A stretch of 64,000 bases of DNA, taken from positions 110,468 through 174,467 of the forward strand of contig CAZGRP010000003.1 in the NCBI GenBank assembly GCA_964527995.1. The letters run 5' to 3'. Position numbers and translations under genes: made by a program. Positions 17,993 to 27,577 of this stretch are shown here, in pieces. Within the stretch, counting starts at the first letter, position 1. Each line of letters begins with the position of its first letter. The notes under the pieces are model-generated. The model did not search any database and was not told where the DNA came from. It worked only from the letters and a program-made list of their open reading frames with translations. This DNA comes from CAZGRP01 sp964527995 (GTDB lineage Bacteria > Zhuqueibacterota > Zhuqueibacteria > Oceanimicrobiales > CAZGRP01).

Positions 17993-18937
17993 ATGACTCA
18001 ACTTCGACAGGCCGTGCGCAGGCTTATAAGGGAGCATTTGCTTCTGAAAACCGGAGAGAGCGTGGCCATCGTCTCCGTGGGCGACGTCGGTGACCTTGCC
18101 GATCTTGCATGGCGGCAAGCATTGCGACTGCGTTCCAGACCTCTCGCTGTTCGGTTGCCGGCTTTGCGAGCCCCCGCCAATGGACTTCCTGCCCCGGTTC
18201 TCGCCCTCCTCAAAGCGGTTGATGCATTTCTGCTTTTCACGCCCGTCGCGCTGCACCAGGAACAGCTGCGTTCTATGTCGGCGGGACCGGCCCGCGGCCT
18301 ACAGGTGGCTGCGATCAACAAGCACACCCTGTTCAGAGTCTTGTCGGCCGACCCGCGGGAAGTCGCCGATCGCAGTCGCCGCCTCGCCGACATCTTCTCC
18401 ATCGGCAAGAACCTTGAGGTGGAGACCCCGATGGGGACCCAGGTGACGCTGAGTGTCGTCAGGGCCAAGGGTGTGGCGGAGACCGGGCTGGCACACGAGA
18501 GCAGCCAGATGGCCCAGGTCCCAGCCGGAAAGGCCACCGTCGTCCCTGTTCACCGCAGCGTCGAGGGCGTGATTGTGGCGGAGAGGATTTTGGGGCATCC
18601 GGAGCCCTTCAGCCAGCCGGTTCGGGTTTACCTGAGGCAGGGGGTGGTGACGCAGGTGAAAGGTGGTGCCGCTGCGCGCCCGATCCGCAACCTGCTGGCT
18701 CGCGTGCGCAAAGAGAAACGCGGGGTGCTGCGGCTTTCCTTCGGCACCAACCACGGTGCTCAACTCGGCCACAGTGCGCTCGAAGACGACGTCGTGATGG
18801 GCACGCTCCATGTCTGCCTGGGTGGTGCCGAGGCGCGGGCGGGCGGAGCCATTTCCGAAGTTCAGATCGTGCTCACCCGGGCCACCATGATCATCGACAA
18901 GCACACGATTGTGGAAAAAGGAAGGATCGTGGTGTAA
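17993..18937 (+). CDS. M29-like leucyl aminopeptidase family protein
   Basis: This 314-residue protein resembles the thermophilic aminopeptidase (M29) group in its C-terminal half: VEGVIVAERILG, then LRLSFGTNHGAQLG and ALEDDVVMGTLHVCLGG, which carry the expected Glu and His metal ligands. The N-terminal half looks shortened against classical M29 enzymes. The ATG at 17993 has GAGG 8 nt upstream; an upstream ATG at 17882 has none. It closes the OPT-PqqD-M20 plus-strand set after a 242-nt gap with no other gene. Confidence 0.78.
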   Translation: MTQLRQAVRRLIREHLLLKTGESVAIVSVGDVGDLADLAWRQALRLRSRPLAVRLPALRAPANGLPAPVLALLKAVDAFLLFTPVALHQEQLRSMSAGPARGLQVAAINKHTLFRVLSADPREVADRSRRLADIFSIGKNLEVETPMGTQVTLSVVRAKGVAETGLAHESSQMAQVPAGKATVVPVHRSVEGVIVAERILGHPEPFSQPVRVYLRQGVVTQVKGGAAARPIRNLLARVRKEKRGVLRLSFGTNHGAQLGHSALEDDVVMGTLHVCLGGAEARAGGAISEVQIVLTRATMIIDKHTIVEKGRIVV

Positions 18938-18966
18938 GCCAATCTGTTGCGCTGCTGCCGGTAGGT

Positions 18967-19794
18967 CTAGAAGGCGATAAATCGCAAATAGAAAAAGAGG
19001 ACCGGAGCCACCAGGATCTCGCTATCGAACCGGTCCAGGATGCCGCCATGCCCGGGCAGGATGTGAGAAGAGTCCTTGACTCCAGCATCGCGCTTGAAGA
19101 GCGATTCCACCAGATCGCTGCCCTGCCCGACCACACCGCAGATCAGGCCGATGGCCAGGGAGTCCACCAAACGCAGGCCCTGCACAAACCACAGATGGAA
19201 CCCCCAGGCACTGAGGAGAGCAAAGACCACCCCTGCAACCGCGCCCTCGATGCTCTTTCCGGGACTGACGGCCGCGTATAGCTTGTGCCGCCCAAAGCGA
19301 GAGCCGTAAAAGTAGGCGGCGCTGTCGCAGATCCAGATCACACCGAACATCAACACCACCCAAGTGCCCGCCGCTTGGTAGGCCAGGCCCACTTTCAGCG
19401 GAAGCTGGCGCACCAGCAGCAGGAAGCCGAGAAGAAAAGCCACGTACATTACACCGAGCACAGTGGCGGCGGCCCGATGCAGCGCATCCTTCGTGCCCGA
19501 AAGCAGAGCGGCCACCAGCACCGCAAACACGACCACCGCCAGGCTTAGACCTGCTCCCGCCATCCCCGTCCAGTACTGGCTTGCCACAACCAGGATTGCT
19601 CCGGCAACTCCCAGGTTGCGAAACGGAGCGCCCCCTTTCTTCTCCGCAAGAGCGAAAAACTCCACCAGGGCGATGACGACAATGGCGGCAACCAATGCCA
19701 GGAAGAAGTAACCGCCTTCCCAGGCGGTCCACAGGATCAGCGGTCCAAAGACCAGCGAAACCAGTGTTCGAACTCCCAGGTTCTGAAATGCCAA
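18967..19794 (-). CDS. cdsA: Phosphatidate cytidylyltransferase
   Basis: CdsA makes CDP-diacylglycerol, the substrate of PssA at 6670-7422. The 275-residue protein has about eight membrane helices. The C-terminal signature is complete: ESLFKRDAGVKD followed by PGHGGILDRFDS. It starts 19 nt downstream of the pyrD stop, on the same strand. Confidence 0.95.
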   Translation of the reverse strand: MAFQNLGVRTLVSLVFGPLILWTAWEGGYFFLALVAAIVVIALVEFFALAEKKGGAPFRNLGVAGAILVVASQYWTGMAGAGLSLAVVVFAVLVAALLSGTKDALHRAAATVLGVMYVAFLLGFLLLVRQLPLKVGLAYQAAGTWVVLMFGVIWICDSAAYFYGSRFGRHKLYAAVSPGKSIEGAVAGVVFALLSAWGFHLWFVQGLRLVDSLAIGLICGVVGQGSDLVESLFKRDAGVKDSSHILPGHGGILDRFDSEILVAPVLFFYLRFIAF

Positions 19795-19812
19795 ATCGGT
19801 TCTCCAGATGAA

Positions 19813-20724
19813 CTAGATCCTCATACCCCCGGTCAGCTCGGTGACCCGGCGGATGCCCTCGGACCTGCAGAACTGGCGCAAGCCGTCGACAATCTCGACG
19901 CCCGTGTTCGGGTTGATGAAGTTCGCCGTACCTACTTGAATGGCCGTTGCACCTGCGAGCATGAACTCTACGGCGTCTTCCCACCTCATGATGCCACCGA
20001 TGCCGACGATGGGGATGGAAACAGCTTTCCACGCTTCGTAGACCTTTGCCAGAGCGATCGGTTTGATGGAGGGGCCGGAGTAGCCGCCGACCACCGAGTT
20101 GATGCGCGGCTTCCGGGTGCGAATGTCAATCGCCATGCCCGTCACCGTGTTGATGAGCGACACAGCGTCCGCACCCGCGCTCTCGGCGGCCCGGGCAATA
20201 TCGCCGATGCGCGTGACGTTGGGTGTCAGCTTGACCAACAGCGGGCGCCGGGTCACCTTACGCACGGCAGCGGCCACCTTCTCCGTGATGGCCGGGTTCT
20301 GGCTGAATTCGAGCCCGCCCTCCTTGACATTGGGGCAGGAAAAATTCAGCTCGTAGGCATCGATTCCGTCCGCCTGCTCAAGCCTCTGAACCACACGGAC
20401 AAACTCCTCGCCCGTGCCCCCTGCCACGTTCACCACGATTGCACATCGCAGCGTGCGAAGGAACGGCAGTTTTTCTCTCATGAAGCGCTCCACGCCGACA
20501 TTGGCGAGTCCAATCGAGTTGAGCATGCCGGCACCGGTTTCGAAGAGGCGCGGCGGTGGATTGCCGTCCCGCACCTCTTCGGTTACCGACTTGGTGACGA
20601 TGCCGCCGAGCGCATTCAGGTCGGTCAGAGCGGCGCTTTCCTGGCCATAGCCGAAGGTGCCCGAGGCTACAAGCACCGGGTTCGCCAGTTCCAGCGCGCT
20701 CAGCCTTACGGTCAGATCAACCAT
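19813..20724 (-). CDS. pyrD: Dihydroorotate dehydrogenase B (NAD+), catalytic subunit
   Basis: The class 1B enzyme oxidises dihydroorotate to orotate with FMN. The catalytic base is C130 in NFSCPNVKEGG, the cysteine typical of class 1 rather than the serine of class 2. Other landmarks are the N-terminal VLVASGTFGYG and a C-terminal GATAIQVGTANFINP. The start overlaps the end of pyrK by 8 bp, which fits the usual PyrDB-PyrK pair. Confidence 0.96.
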   Translation of the reverse strand: MVDLTVRLSALELANPVLVASGTFGYGQESAALTDLNALGGIVTKSVTEEVRDGNPPPRLFETGAGMLNSIGLANVGVERFMREKLPFLRTLRCAIVVNVAGGTGEEFVRVVQRLEQADGIDAYELNFSCPNVKEGGLEFSQNPAITEKVAAAVRKVTRRPLLVKLTPNVTRIGDIARAAESAGADAVSLINTVTGMAIDIRTRKPRINSVVGGYSGPSIKPIALAKVYEAWKAVSIPIVGIGGIMRWEDAVEFMLAGATAIQVGTANFINPNTGVEIVDGLRQFCRSEGIRRVTELTGGMRI

Positions 20725-21565
20725 GCAGGATCACCTCCCCTGCGTCGAAAACAGGGCCGTCGACGCAGGCAAGCCTGTACATCCCTCCGCCTTTCTTACC
20801 GCTGCGAGCAGGCATGGCGCATCCCATACAGATGCCGAACCCACACCCCATCATCGTCTCCACCGAGATCTGCCCGAAGATTTTCCAGCGCAGGGCCATG
20901 TCGTCGACACGCGCCAGCATCGCCTCGGGCCCGCAGCCGTAAAGCCAGACGTGCGATAACTCCTGCAGTTCAACCAGCCGCTCCTCGACTGCCGCCGTGA
21001 CAAGGCCTCGCCGACCGGCGGTGCCATCGTCCGTGCTCAGATCGAGAGCCACAGCCATTTCCCGAAACTCATCAACGTAGATCAGCTCGGATTCAGTGCG
21101 AGCCCCAAGGAAGACGTCCACGGCGACGCCGGCCAGTTGCAATTCCTCGCACAACAGAGGCATCGGAGCCACGCCCAGGCCACCGGCAACAAGCAAAGCT
21201 CGCGCTGCCGGCGGTGCGATTCGAAACGGGCGACCAAGCGGGCCGAGAATGTCGACGGTCTCGCCTGGGCGGCGTCCGGCCAGGAGGCGTGTTCCCTCCC
21301 CAACGACCTTCCATACGACCTCGATCCAGCCCTCGCTGCGGTGCCGGCGACATACACTGAAAGGCCGGCGCAGCAGCGGCACAATCGAGTCATGCACCCG
21401 GAGGTTCACGAACTGCCCTGGATAGGCAGCCCGGGCGATCTCCGGGCAATCGAGTCGCATTCGGTAGATTCGTTCCGCGAGACGTTCGACAGCCAGGATT
21501 TCCGCGAGGAATCGACCTGCAGGGGGGTCAGGGCGTTCTGCGTTCAGAAGTGATTCCCTTTCCAA
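20717..21565 (-). CDS. pyrK: Dihydroorotate dehydrogenase B, electron transfer subunit
   Basis: PyrK passes electrons from PyrD to NAD+ through FAD and a 2Fe-2S cluster. The ferredoxin-reductase fold begins with FLAEILAVERLAERIYRM and includes RRPFSV (FAD). The C-terminal cysteine set is C-x4-C-x2-C in MGCGFGICMGCAM, with a fourth Cys in YRLACVDGP. The start is uncertain: a TTG at 21565 gives 282 residues and a small overlap with the upstream TPR gene, while the open frame runs to 21643. Confidence 0.92.
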   Translation of the reverse strand: MERESLLNAERPDPPAGRFLAEILAVERLAERIYRMRLDCPEIARAAYPGQFVNLRVHDSIVPLLRRPFSVCRRHRSEGWIEVVWKVVGEGTRLLAGRRPGETVDILGPLGRPFRIAPPAARALLVAGGLGVAPMPLLCEELQLAGVAVDVFLGARTESELIYVDEFREMAVALDLSTDDGTAGRRGLVTAAVEERLVELQELSHVWLYGCGPEAMLARVDDMALRWKIFGQISVETMMGCGFGICMGCAMPARSGKKGGGMYRLACVDGPVFDAGEVILHG

Positions 21566-23624
21566 GTTTTTCGAGGTGCTCTCTGAGACTGGGGCGCCGG
21601 CCCCGCCTTCGCTGTTGGCCAGGCCCGGTCGCGCCTTCGGCACTCAGCCTGCCGCCACTCGTGCCCGATGCAGCGCCAGCACCCGCCTTGGTACCCGCGA
21701 GGGCGGCTTTACGCGCCCGCTCCACGGCCTGAATCTTTCTGGCAGCTTCCCGGCCATAGGGGGATTCCGGATAGGCGTCCGCCAGCTTCCGATATTCTGC
21801 GAGGGCCGCCTTGGGGTCGAAGAGGCGGTCCTCGTGGATGTAGGCAATAGCGTAGAGCGCCTTGGCAGCGTACTCCGACCTCGGATAACGGTCGACAACC
21901 TGCTGGTAGGTGCGCAGGGCGGATTGCGGGTCATTGCGGTCGAAGAGCTGGGTCTCCGCCATGCGGTACAGCTCCTCCGGCCTGGATTCTACGGTGTCGG
22001 GAACGCCCAGCTGCTTGGCCACTGCCAGGGCCTGCTCGCTTTCGGGATACCGCCTGACAAGGAACCGCAGTGTCGAATCAGCCAGCACAGAGTCACCGAC
22101 AAACTCGCGCAAGGCATAGGCGATCGCGTACAGGGCTCGCGGGGCTGCGGGATGATCCGGATATCTCTCCACGATGTCCACGTATTGCCTCATGGCTGAA
22201 TCGACCTCGGCGTACTCGAGCAGGTAGAGTTCAGCGAGTTGCATCTTGCTCTTGATCAGCTGCTCCCTCTGAGCCTCCGACAGCTCCTGTCCCACTGTAT
22301 CCGCAGCCGGTGTGGAGTTTTTCGTCGTCGATGTGGCAGCCTGGCGAGAAACGAGGACTTCCTCTTTCTTCAGCGAGATTTGATCCGTGTCAGGTGCCGC
22401 AGACTTCATCTTGCGCGCCTGGGCCTGCCGGCGGCGCGCCACGAGCTCGGCCTCCATTCCGTCTGCGCCGGCAGAGTTCTTCCCTTCAAGGCCAGCAGAC
22501 GCCCCTGGCGCCGTCCCGGTCTTGCGCCTCTCCATCCGCTCCACGGTGGCCCGTAAGCGCAGTAGTGCTGTGATGTCCCTGGATCGCTGCGAAGCCTCAT
22601 CTGCCCATTCCGAGGCCGTATATTCGGCTCGGACGCGGTCATAATGTTTCTTGGCCGCTTCGAAGTCCTTGAGATCCTTCTCGTACATGCGACCAAGCTC
22701 GAAGTAGGCCTCGGCAGAGGCAGCCGTGCGCGGATGATCCTCAATGATGGTCTCATACCACTGAATTGCTTTGTCAAGTTCGCCTTTCCCTCGAAGGCAA
22801 TCGGCGATCTGCAACTTGGCCGCCGGGTAGCGGTTCTTGAACGTGGCGTCCGCCAGAAGCCCGTTGAACACGCGGATGGCGGCGTCGAACCGCCCGGCGA
22901 GTTTAAGCGCTACTCCTTCCTGAAACCTCGCTTTGCTCCTCAGCCGGTGCTCCCTTGTGAGACGTCCGGCTTTGGAGAATGCCTCCACAGCCTTCTGAGG
23001 CTGATCCAGCTGGAGCAGTGCTTCGCCGAGATGAAAATAGGCTCGTGCCCTCTTCTCGCGGCCGCCGCTGGCGGCTGCCCTGCGGTAGGCGTCGACGGCC
23101 GCCTCGTATGCCTCCTGCTCCAGATAGAGATCGCCCAGAAGCAACTGAGCTTCATCGCGAATCTTCTTTTTCTTCGAGGTGTCCAGAATCTGGCGCAAGA
23201 GTGTCTCCGACTCGGCGAACTCGCGCACTTTGAGGTCGGACTTGGCCAGCCACAAGCGTGCTCCTTCCCGGTAGCCGCTCTTCGGGAACAAGGTGAGCAG
23301 TTCTCGAAACTTCCGGCGCGCCTTCAAATAGTCCCCCTTGTAGTAGAGGCACTCCCCCAAGATCATCAGCGCGTCGTCGATGTACTTGCTGTCGGGGTAG
23401 TTCGTAAGGACTTTCGAGGCTTTCTTGATGGTCTCATCGTAGGCCTTCAGCTCTGCCGAGGTGGGCTTGTCGCCCTGGCGTTTCTCGCGCGCTTTCAGGG
23501 CTTGGCGGTACAGTTTCTTGGTGTTGTAAAAGGTGTTGTAGTACGCACAAGAAGGAGCTGTCCCGGCGACAAGGAGGAGAAGAAAGAGGAGCAGGAAAGA
23601 CCACAGCGAAAAGCGTTCGCTCAT
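21528..23624 (-). CDS. TPR repeat outer-membrane-type lipoprotein
   Basis: A 698-residue protein with an N-terminal hydrophobic segment and a probable lipobox cysteine in APSCAYYNTFYNTKKLY. TPR-like repeats fill about 50-360 (BamD/YbgF style, with YPDSKYIDDALMILGE) and again about 455-640. A charged Ala/Ser/Lys-rich linker separates the two blocks. The tail is very basic (QQRRRGRRP). A role in outer-membrane assembly or envelope scaffolding is plausible but not shown. It overlaps the sirtuin stop by 4 bp and pyrK at its 3' end. Confidence 0.8.
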   Translation of the reverse strand: MSERFSLWSFLLLFLLLLVAGTAPSCAYYNTFYNTKKLYRQALKAREKRQGDKPTSAELKAYDETIKKASKVLTNYPDSKYIDDALMILGECLYYKGDYLKARRKFRELLTLFPKSGYREGARLWLAKSDLKVREFAESETLLRQILDTSKKKKIRDEAQLLLGDLYLEQEAYEAAVDAYRRAAASGGREKRARAYFHLGEALLQLDQPQKAVEAFSKAGRLTREHRLRSKARFQEGVALKLAGRFDAAIRVFNGLLADATFKNRYPAAKLQIADCLRGKGELDKAIQWYETIIEDHPRTAASAEAYFELGRMYEKDLKDFEAAKKHYDRVRAEYTASEWADEASQRSRDITALLRLRATVERMERRKTGTAPGASAGLEGKNSAGADGMEAELVARRRQAQARKMKSAAPDTDQISLKKEEVLVSRQAATSTTKNSTPAADTVGQELSEAQREQLIKSKMQLAELYLLEYAEVDSAMRQYVDIVERYPDHPAAPRALYAIAYALREFVGDSVLADSTLRFLVRRYPESEQALAVAKQLGVPDTVESRPEELYRMAETQLFDRNDPQSALRTYQQVVDRYPRSEYAAKALYAIAYIHEDRLFDPKAALAEYRKLADAYPESPYGREAARKIQAVERARKAALAGTKAGAGAASGTSGGRLSAEGATGPGQQRRRGRRPSLREHLEKLGKGITSERRTP

Positions 23625-24397
23625 TGTGCCTCAACCGACCTTGGCGACGACGTCCGAGCGCCGACCTTGCCTGCCACCACTTCGACAAGCCTCGGCAAGA
23701 TGTCGCCGGCCTTGCCTCGCAGCGAGACATCCGCGCGCCGGCTCAGAGGGGTCACCTGTGGATTCACTTCCACCACAAAGGCTCCGGCGTCTTTGGCGAC
23801 CTCCGGCAGAGAGGCCGCTGGATAGACCACACCCGAGGTGCCCACGGCAAGGAATACATCCGCATTTCTGCTGGCGCTAAACGCCTCTCTCATGACATCC
23901 TCTGGCAGGGCCTCGCCGAACCAGACCACATCCGGCCGCAACAGCCCGCCGCAACTGCAGTGCAGCAGTTTCGGCTGCGATTGTACGGCCGCCGGACGAA
24001 TCTCACCACATTCAATGCAGCGATCGCGCAGGATGTTCCCATGGAGCTCGAGCACGCGCTGGTTCCCGGCTGCACGATGCAGTCCGTCGACATTCTGGGT
24101 GATCACCACCACCTCGGACAGCAGATGCTCGAGCTTCGCCAGGGCCAAATGTCCCGGGTTGGGGTGCTTGTCACTCAGCAGCTGGCGGCGCCAGTTGTAC
24201 CACTCCCACACCAGCTCCGGGTCTCGCCGGAACGCCTGTGGGGTAGCCAGATCTTCAGGCCGGTAGTTGCGCCACAACCCGCCGGCACCACGAAAGGTCG
24301 GAACGCCGCTTTCAGCCGAGATCCCAGCGCCTGTGAGCACGACGACACACTCGGCAGTGGCGAGTCTATCGATCACCTTCTGCTCTGCCGGCTCCAT
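23621..24397 (-). CDS. cobB: NAD-dependent protein deacylase, sirtuin family
   Basis: A sirtuin of 258 residues from MEPAEQKVID. NAD-binding GAGISAESGVPTFRG and QNVDGLH motifs are present, with catalytic H119 in LELHGN. Zinc cysteines are C127/C130 and C147/C149. Y67 and R70 in the pattern Y-x-x-R (WEWYNWR) match the residues that let class III sirtuins remove succinyl and malonyl groups. The frame is open to 24490, but the first 31 residues there look unrelated. The start overlaps the DUF1992 gene by 32 bp. Confidence 0.92.
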   Translation of the reverse strand: MEPAEQKVIDRLATAECVVVLTGAGISAESGVPTFRGAGGLWRNYRPEDLATPQAFRRDPELVWEWYNWRRQLLSDKHPNPGHLALAKLEHLLSEVVVITQNVDGLHRAAGNQRVLELHGNILRDRCIECGEIRPAAVQSQPKLLHCSCGGLLRPDVVWFGEALPEDVMREAFSASRNADVFLAVGTSGVVYPAASLPEVAKDAGAFVVEVNPQVTPLSRRADVSLRGKAGDILPRLVEVVAGKVGARTSSPRSVEAQ

Positions 24398-25073
24398 CGT
24401 AGACGAACTGGAATTTCTGGAATTCGGCGTCGAAAGCCGCTCTGTTTTCCTCGACGTCGACATATTCAGCCTCCAGGTGCCGGCGCACATGCAGGTCGCG
24501 CGTCACCTCGTTCTTGACTCGCTCGAACTCCAACTCGGCCTGTTTCTCCTCCACTTCCGCCAGCAGGGCCCACACCCGATCGCGCGAGGCCTCCAGGCTG
24601 GCGTTGTAAGCCTCCAGCAGGCGCCGGAATTCAGCCGACCGCCTGTCGAGTTTCTTGAGAGAAGCCCGACCTGTTGCCAGGGTGGCCGCATATTCCAGCG
24701 GGGCGGGGCGAAACCCCGGTGGCACATAGATGACTTGCAGCCGGCCGAGCAACACCTCCTCGCTGACGAAACAGGGCGCCAAGGCTCGCCAGCCATCAAG
24801 GATGCGCTGGCGGTATCGCTGGCAGCGGCGCCGAAAGCGCCCAGTGACAGCTTCGACCTCAACCATGAGGCGCTCGATCTCCTTGCGAAGCAGAAGCTGC
24901 GGTGGCAGGTAGCCGCTGTTCTTGAGAACAATGTAGGCCATTCGCGTGGAAGGGGACTGCTGCCAGTAGTCGTCCAGGTTCACAGGCTTACCCTTCCCCG
25001 GCAAATTGTCGAACTCCCCCGCCTCGATCGCTTCGCGAATCTTGTGCTCGGCAATCCACTCAAACGCAAACAT
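24366..25073 (-). CDS. DUF1992 / DnaJ-homologue subfamily C member 28-type protein
   Basis: The N-terminal 70 residues carry the DUF1992 signature: IAEHKIREAIEAGEFDNLPGKGKP, then NLDDYWQQSP and the AYIVLKNSGYLPP stretch. The rest of the 235 residues is mostly helical and charged. The family has no settled function. It has its own promoter at 25145-25173 and is followed by the overlapping sirtuin gene. Confidence 0.88.
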   Translation of the reverse strand: MFAFEWIAEHKIREAIEAGEFDNLPGKGKPVNLDDYWQQSPSTRMAYIVLKNSGYLPPQLLLRKEIERLMVEVEAVTGRFRRRCQRYRQRILDGWRALAPCFVSEEVLLGRLQVIYVPPGFRPAPLEYAATLATGRASLKKLDRRSAEFRRLLEAYNASLEASRDRVWALLAEVEEKQAELEFERVKNEVTRDLHVRRHLEAEYVDVEENRAAFDAEFQKFQFVYDGAGRAEGDR

Positions 25074-25144
25074 GCCCCGACTCCCGGTTCGTCGATCTGC
25101 AATCGGCCATCAACAACCGGCGGACCAGCGCCGCGACTGAGGAG

Positions 25145-25173
25145 AATATATAAAATCCAGCAGCGAAAGGCAA
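25145..25173 (-). promoter_or_regulatory. Sigma-70-type promoter for the DUF1992-sirtuin-TPR unit
   Basis: Minus strand: TTGCCT, 17 nt, TATATT. The leader to the ATG at 25073 is about 65 nt. No terminator-like hairpin with a T-run was seen between the upstream 752-residue gene and this point. Confidence 0.55.
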
Positions 25174-25246
25174 CGACAAAGCCCGTGCCGCTGCCCCCGA
25201 CCCTAAGGCGGCAAACGAGTAGGGACTTTATTTCTGAGAAGCGTAC

Positions 25247-27505
25247 TTATGGCAGGCTCTTGAGCGCCTGCAGCCGCTGCTCGGCCTTGGCGCGGTACTC
25301 CAGAGCGCGGGCATGGTGTGGATCGAGGGTCAGGACTCGGTCCCACTCCCGGATCGCCGCTTCGTAGTTCTCGGCCGCAAAGAAGACCATGCCACGGCTG
25401 AAATACTCTTCGACCTGCTCGGAGAGCCTCTTCTTGCTCAGCTCCGCGTACTTCCGAGCCAGCCCATCATTGGGAGCCCGCTCCAGGATTTGCTCGAAAT
25501 AGTTCAAAGCCTCTCGGTAGGCACCCTTGTCGAAGGCGGTTTGCCCCTGGATCTGCAGGTCAGCTAAATCGATGCGGTCGAGTGCCTGACGGCGAAGCCG
25601 CCGGGCCCGGGCATTTTGGGGAGTGAGCCGGAGGGCAGCATCGAAGGCCTTGAGGGCCTCCGGCCAGTTTTCGTCTGCCATCGCTTTCTCGCCGCGCGCC
25701 ACCCACTCCTGGGTGCGGCTACGAATGGCGTCTTTGACTTTCCGCAGCAACGTTTGAGCCTCTTGCCAACGAGGATCCAGGTCGACCGAGACCGACGCGG
25801 CGGAAAGAGCACGAGACAACTCTCCTTTACGGAACGCACGCCGGGCCTGGTTGTAGCGCTGTCGCGCCACCTTGGAAACGGTTGGCCGAAGGGCCAGAAG
25901 GCGAGCCGAGGCCAACTCGTGTTCGGGCTCGTATTTCAAAATCTCTCGGTACTTGCGAAAGGCTTCGACGATCTTGCCGTCGTCCTCCAACTGCCGCGCC
26001 TCTTCTACCAGCCGTTCCACTCTGGAGCCGACCTCTTGCAGAGCACGTTCGGTCCTCTTCAGATACTCCTGCGCATCCTTGTGCTGGGGATCAAGCGCCA
26101 GAGCGTCGGCAAACTCCTGGCGGGCACGACTGAGGTTGTGCTGGTCATAGTAGCCCAGGCCGCGAAGGTAGTGCTCCTCTGCTTGCCGGTGCGCCCTGGT
26201 GAGGACTTCGTCGAGACCCTCTTGTGCCACTTCGTGTTTTGGATCGTACATCAAAACGCGCTCAAACTGCGTCTTCGCAGCCATGAGGTCTCCGGCTCGG
26301 AGTTTTTGCTGCCCCAGTTCCACCATCTTTTGGACGGCACGCTTTGCACGTGGTGTGATCTGAACCAGGCGGCGGCGCACTCGTGTCGCATCCGGATCGT
26401 ACTGCAGAGCTTTCCGGTAGAGCAGGGCCGCGCTGATGTACCACCCTTGACCTTCAAGCCGGGTCCCCTCCTGCAGCAGCGAATCGACACGCGCCCGCCG
26501 GGCTGCGAAACGCTTCTCCAGGAGAGTCACAAAACGCAGCACTCGAGGCTCCCGCGGCCGGTATTCCAGATACTTGCGGAAATCCTGCAGCCCTGCACTC
26601 AATCGACCTTCACGCACCCGTTGGATGCCCTCCCGGTAGTACCGCTCCGCCAGCCTGGCCGGCGGCTCGCTGATCCGGAAACCAAGCGAAAAAAGCATCC
26701 GTTTCCGGGCTCGACTATAGACGATCTGAGCCTGAACATACTGCAGTCGGACCGTGACGCCCAAGCCGAGTGTTTCGAGATCGAAACTCTGCAGCCCGCT
26801 ATAGGCGGAAAGATGTGCCCCCATCGGCCAGCCCACCCCCAGCGATGGCGTCGTCTTCCCCGACTCAAACTGCAGAGCCGTGTGCACCCAGGGAATGCCG
26901 GGGCCTGGGCGGTATTCCAGACCGGCACGGATTTGCGTGGAGAGGTGGCGCCGCGCCAGCGGCACCCTTTGCACAGTCAGAGCCAGCCGCAGCGGACTTT
27001 TTCGGGACAGCTCAGGGTCCTCTGCAGGTTTGCGCAGGATCGATTTGTCGGTGGGTGAGAAAAGGAGGCTGAAGCCCAAGGTTGGGGCGGTTACCCCGCT
27101 GAGATGATACAGGTCGAGGTTGACCCCCAGAGCAAGGTCCTCGGAGACGGATCTTGCCAGCGCAAGAGTGCCGACATCCATGAGATTCGATGACGGCCTG
27201 AATCGACCGAGACCGAAACCGACGGTCCCGTAGAGAGGGAAAAATTGGGCGTAGGCCAGATAGTTCGTAAGAAACGCGTCGTGAACGCTGACAAAACTGA
27301 ATGCCCCGCGCAGCAGAGCCAGAGCCGCAGGGTTCCAGTAGACCGCAGAGGCGTCCTCGACGTGCGCCACGACAGAGCCGCCGTAGCCAGCAGCTTCAGA
27401 GGCCGGCAGATAGCGCACCTGCTGAGATTGTAGGGGAGTTGTACGGGCACCCAAGAGTGCCAGAAACAGGAAGGAAACGATGAGATGCCGAACCGGGTTG
27501 ATCAA
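25247..27505 (-). CDS. PorV-like beta-barrel fused to a TPR array
   Basis: This 752-residue protein begins with a signal peptide (about 1-28). A region of about 35-290 follows that resembles PorV/UPF0164 outer-membrane barrels: GYGGSVVAHVEDASAVYWNPAAL near its start, then alternating strands. Residues from about 295 to the end are TPR-like repeats such as YYREGIQRVREGRLSAGLQD and ALALDPQHKDAQEYLKR. In cells the barrel would sit in the outer membrane with the TPR array on one face. The start codon is TTG. It ends 173 nt before the DUF1992 start. Confidence 0.8.
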   Translation of the reverse strand: MINPVRHLIVSFLFLALLGARTTPLQSQQVRYLPASEAAGYGGSVVAHVEDASAVYWNPAALALLRGAFSFVSVHDAFLTNYLAYAQFFPLYGTVGFGLGRFRPSSNLMDVGTLALARSVSEDLALGVNLDLYHLSGVTAPTLGFSLLFSPTDKSILRKPAEDPELSRKSPLRLALTVQRVPLARRHLSTQIRAGLEYRPGPGIPWVHTALQFESGKTTPSLGVGWPMGAHLSAYSGLQSFDLETLGLGVTVRLQYVQAQIVYSRARKRMLFSLGFRISEPPARLAERYYREGIQRVREGRLSAGLQDFRKYLEYRPREPRVLRFVTLLEKRFAARRARVDSLLQEGTRLEGQGWYISAALLYRKALQYDPDATRVRRRLVQITPRAKRAVQKMVELGQQKLRAGDLMAAKTQFERVLMYDPKHEVAQEGLDEVLTRAHRQAEEHYLRGLGYYDQHNLSRARQEFADALALDPQHKDAQEYLKRTERALQEVGSRVERLVEEARQLEDDGKIVEAFRKYREILKYEPEHELASARLLALRPTVSKVARQRYNQARRAFRKGELSRALSAASVSVDLDPRWQEAQTLLRKVKDAIRSRTQEWVARGEKAMADENWPEALKAFDAALRLTPQNARARRLRRQALDRIDLADLQIQGQTAFDKGAYREALNYFEQILERAPNDGLARKYAELSKKRLSEQVEEYFSRGMVFFAAENYEAAIREWDRVLTLDPHHARALEYRAKAEQRLQALKSLP

Positions 27506-27577
27506 AGTCGTTTACCTGGTGAAGTCTCGAAGTCAGCAGACATGCGGTTGCTCGGCCAACCGGGTCGGATGCAGTGG

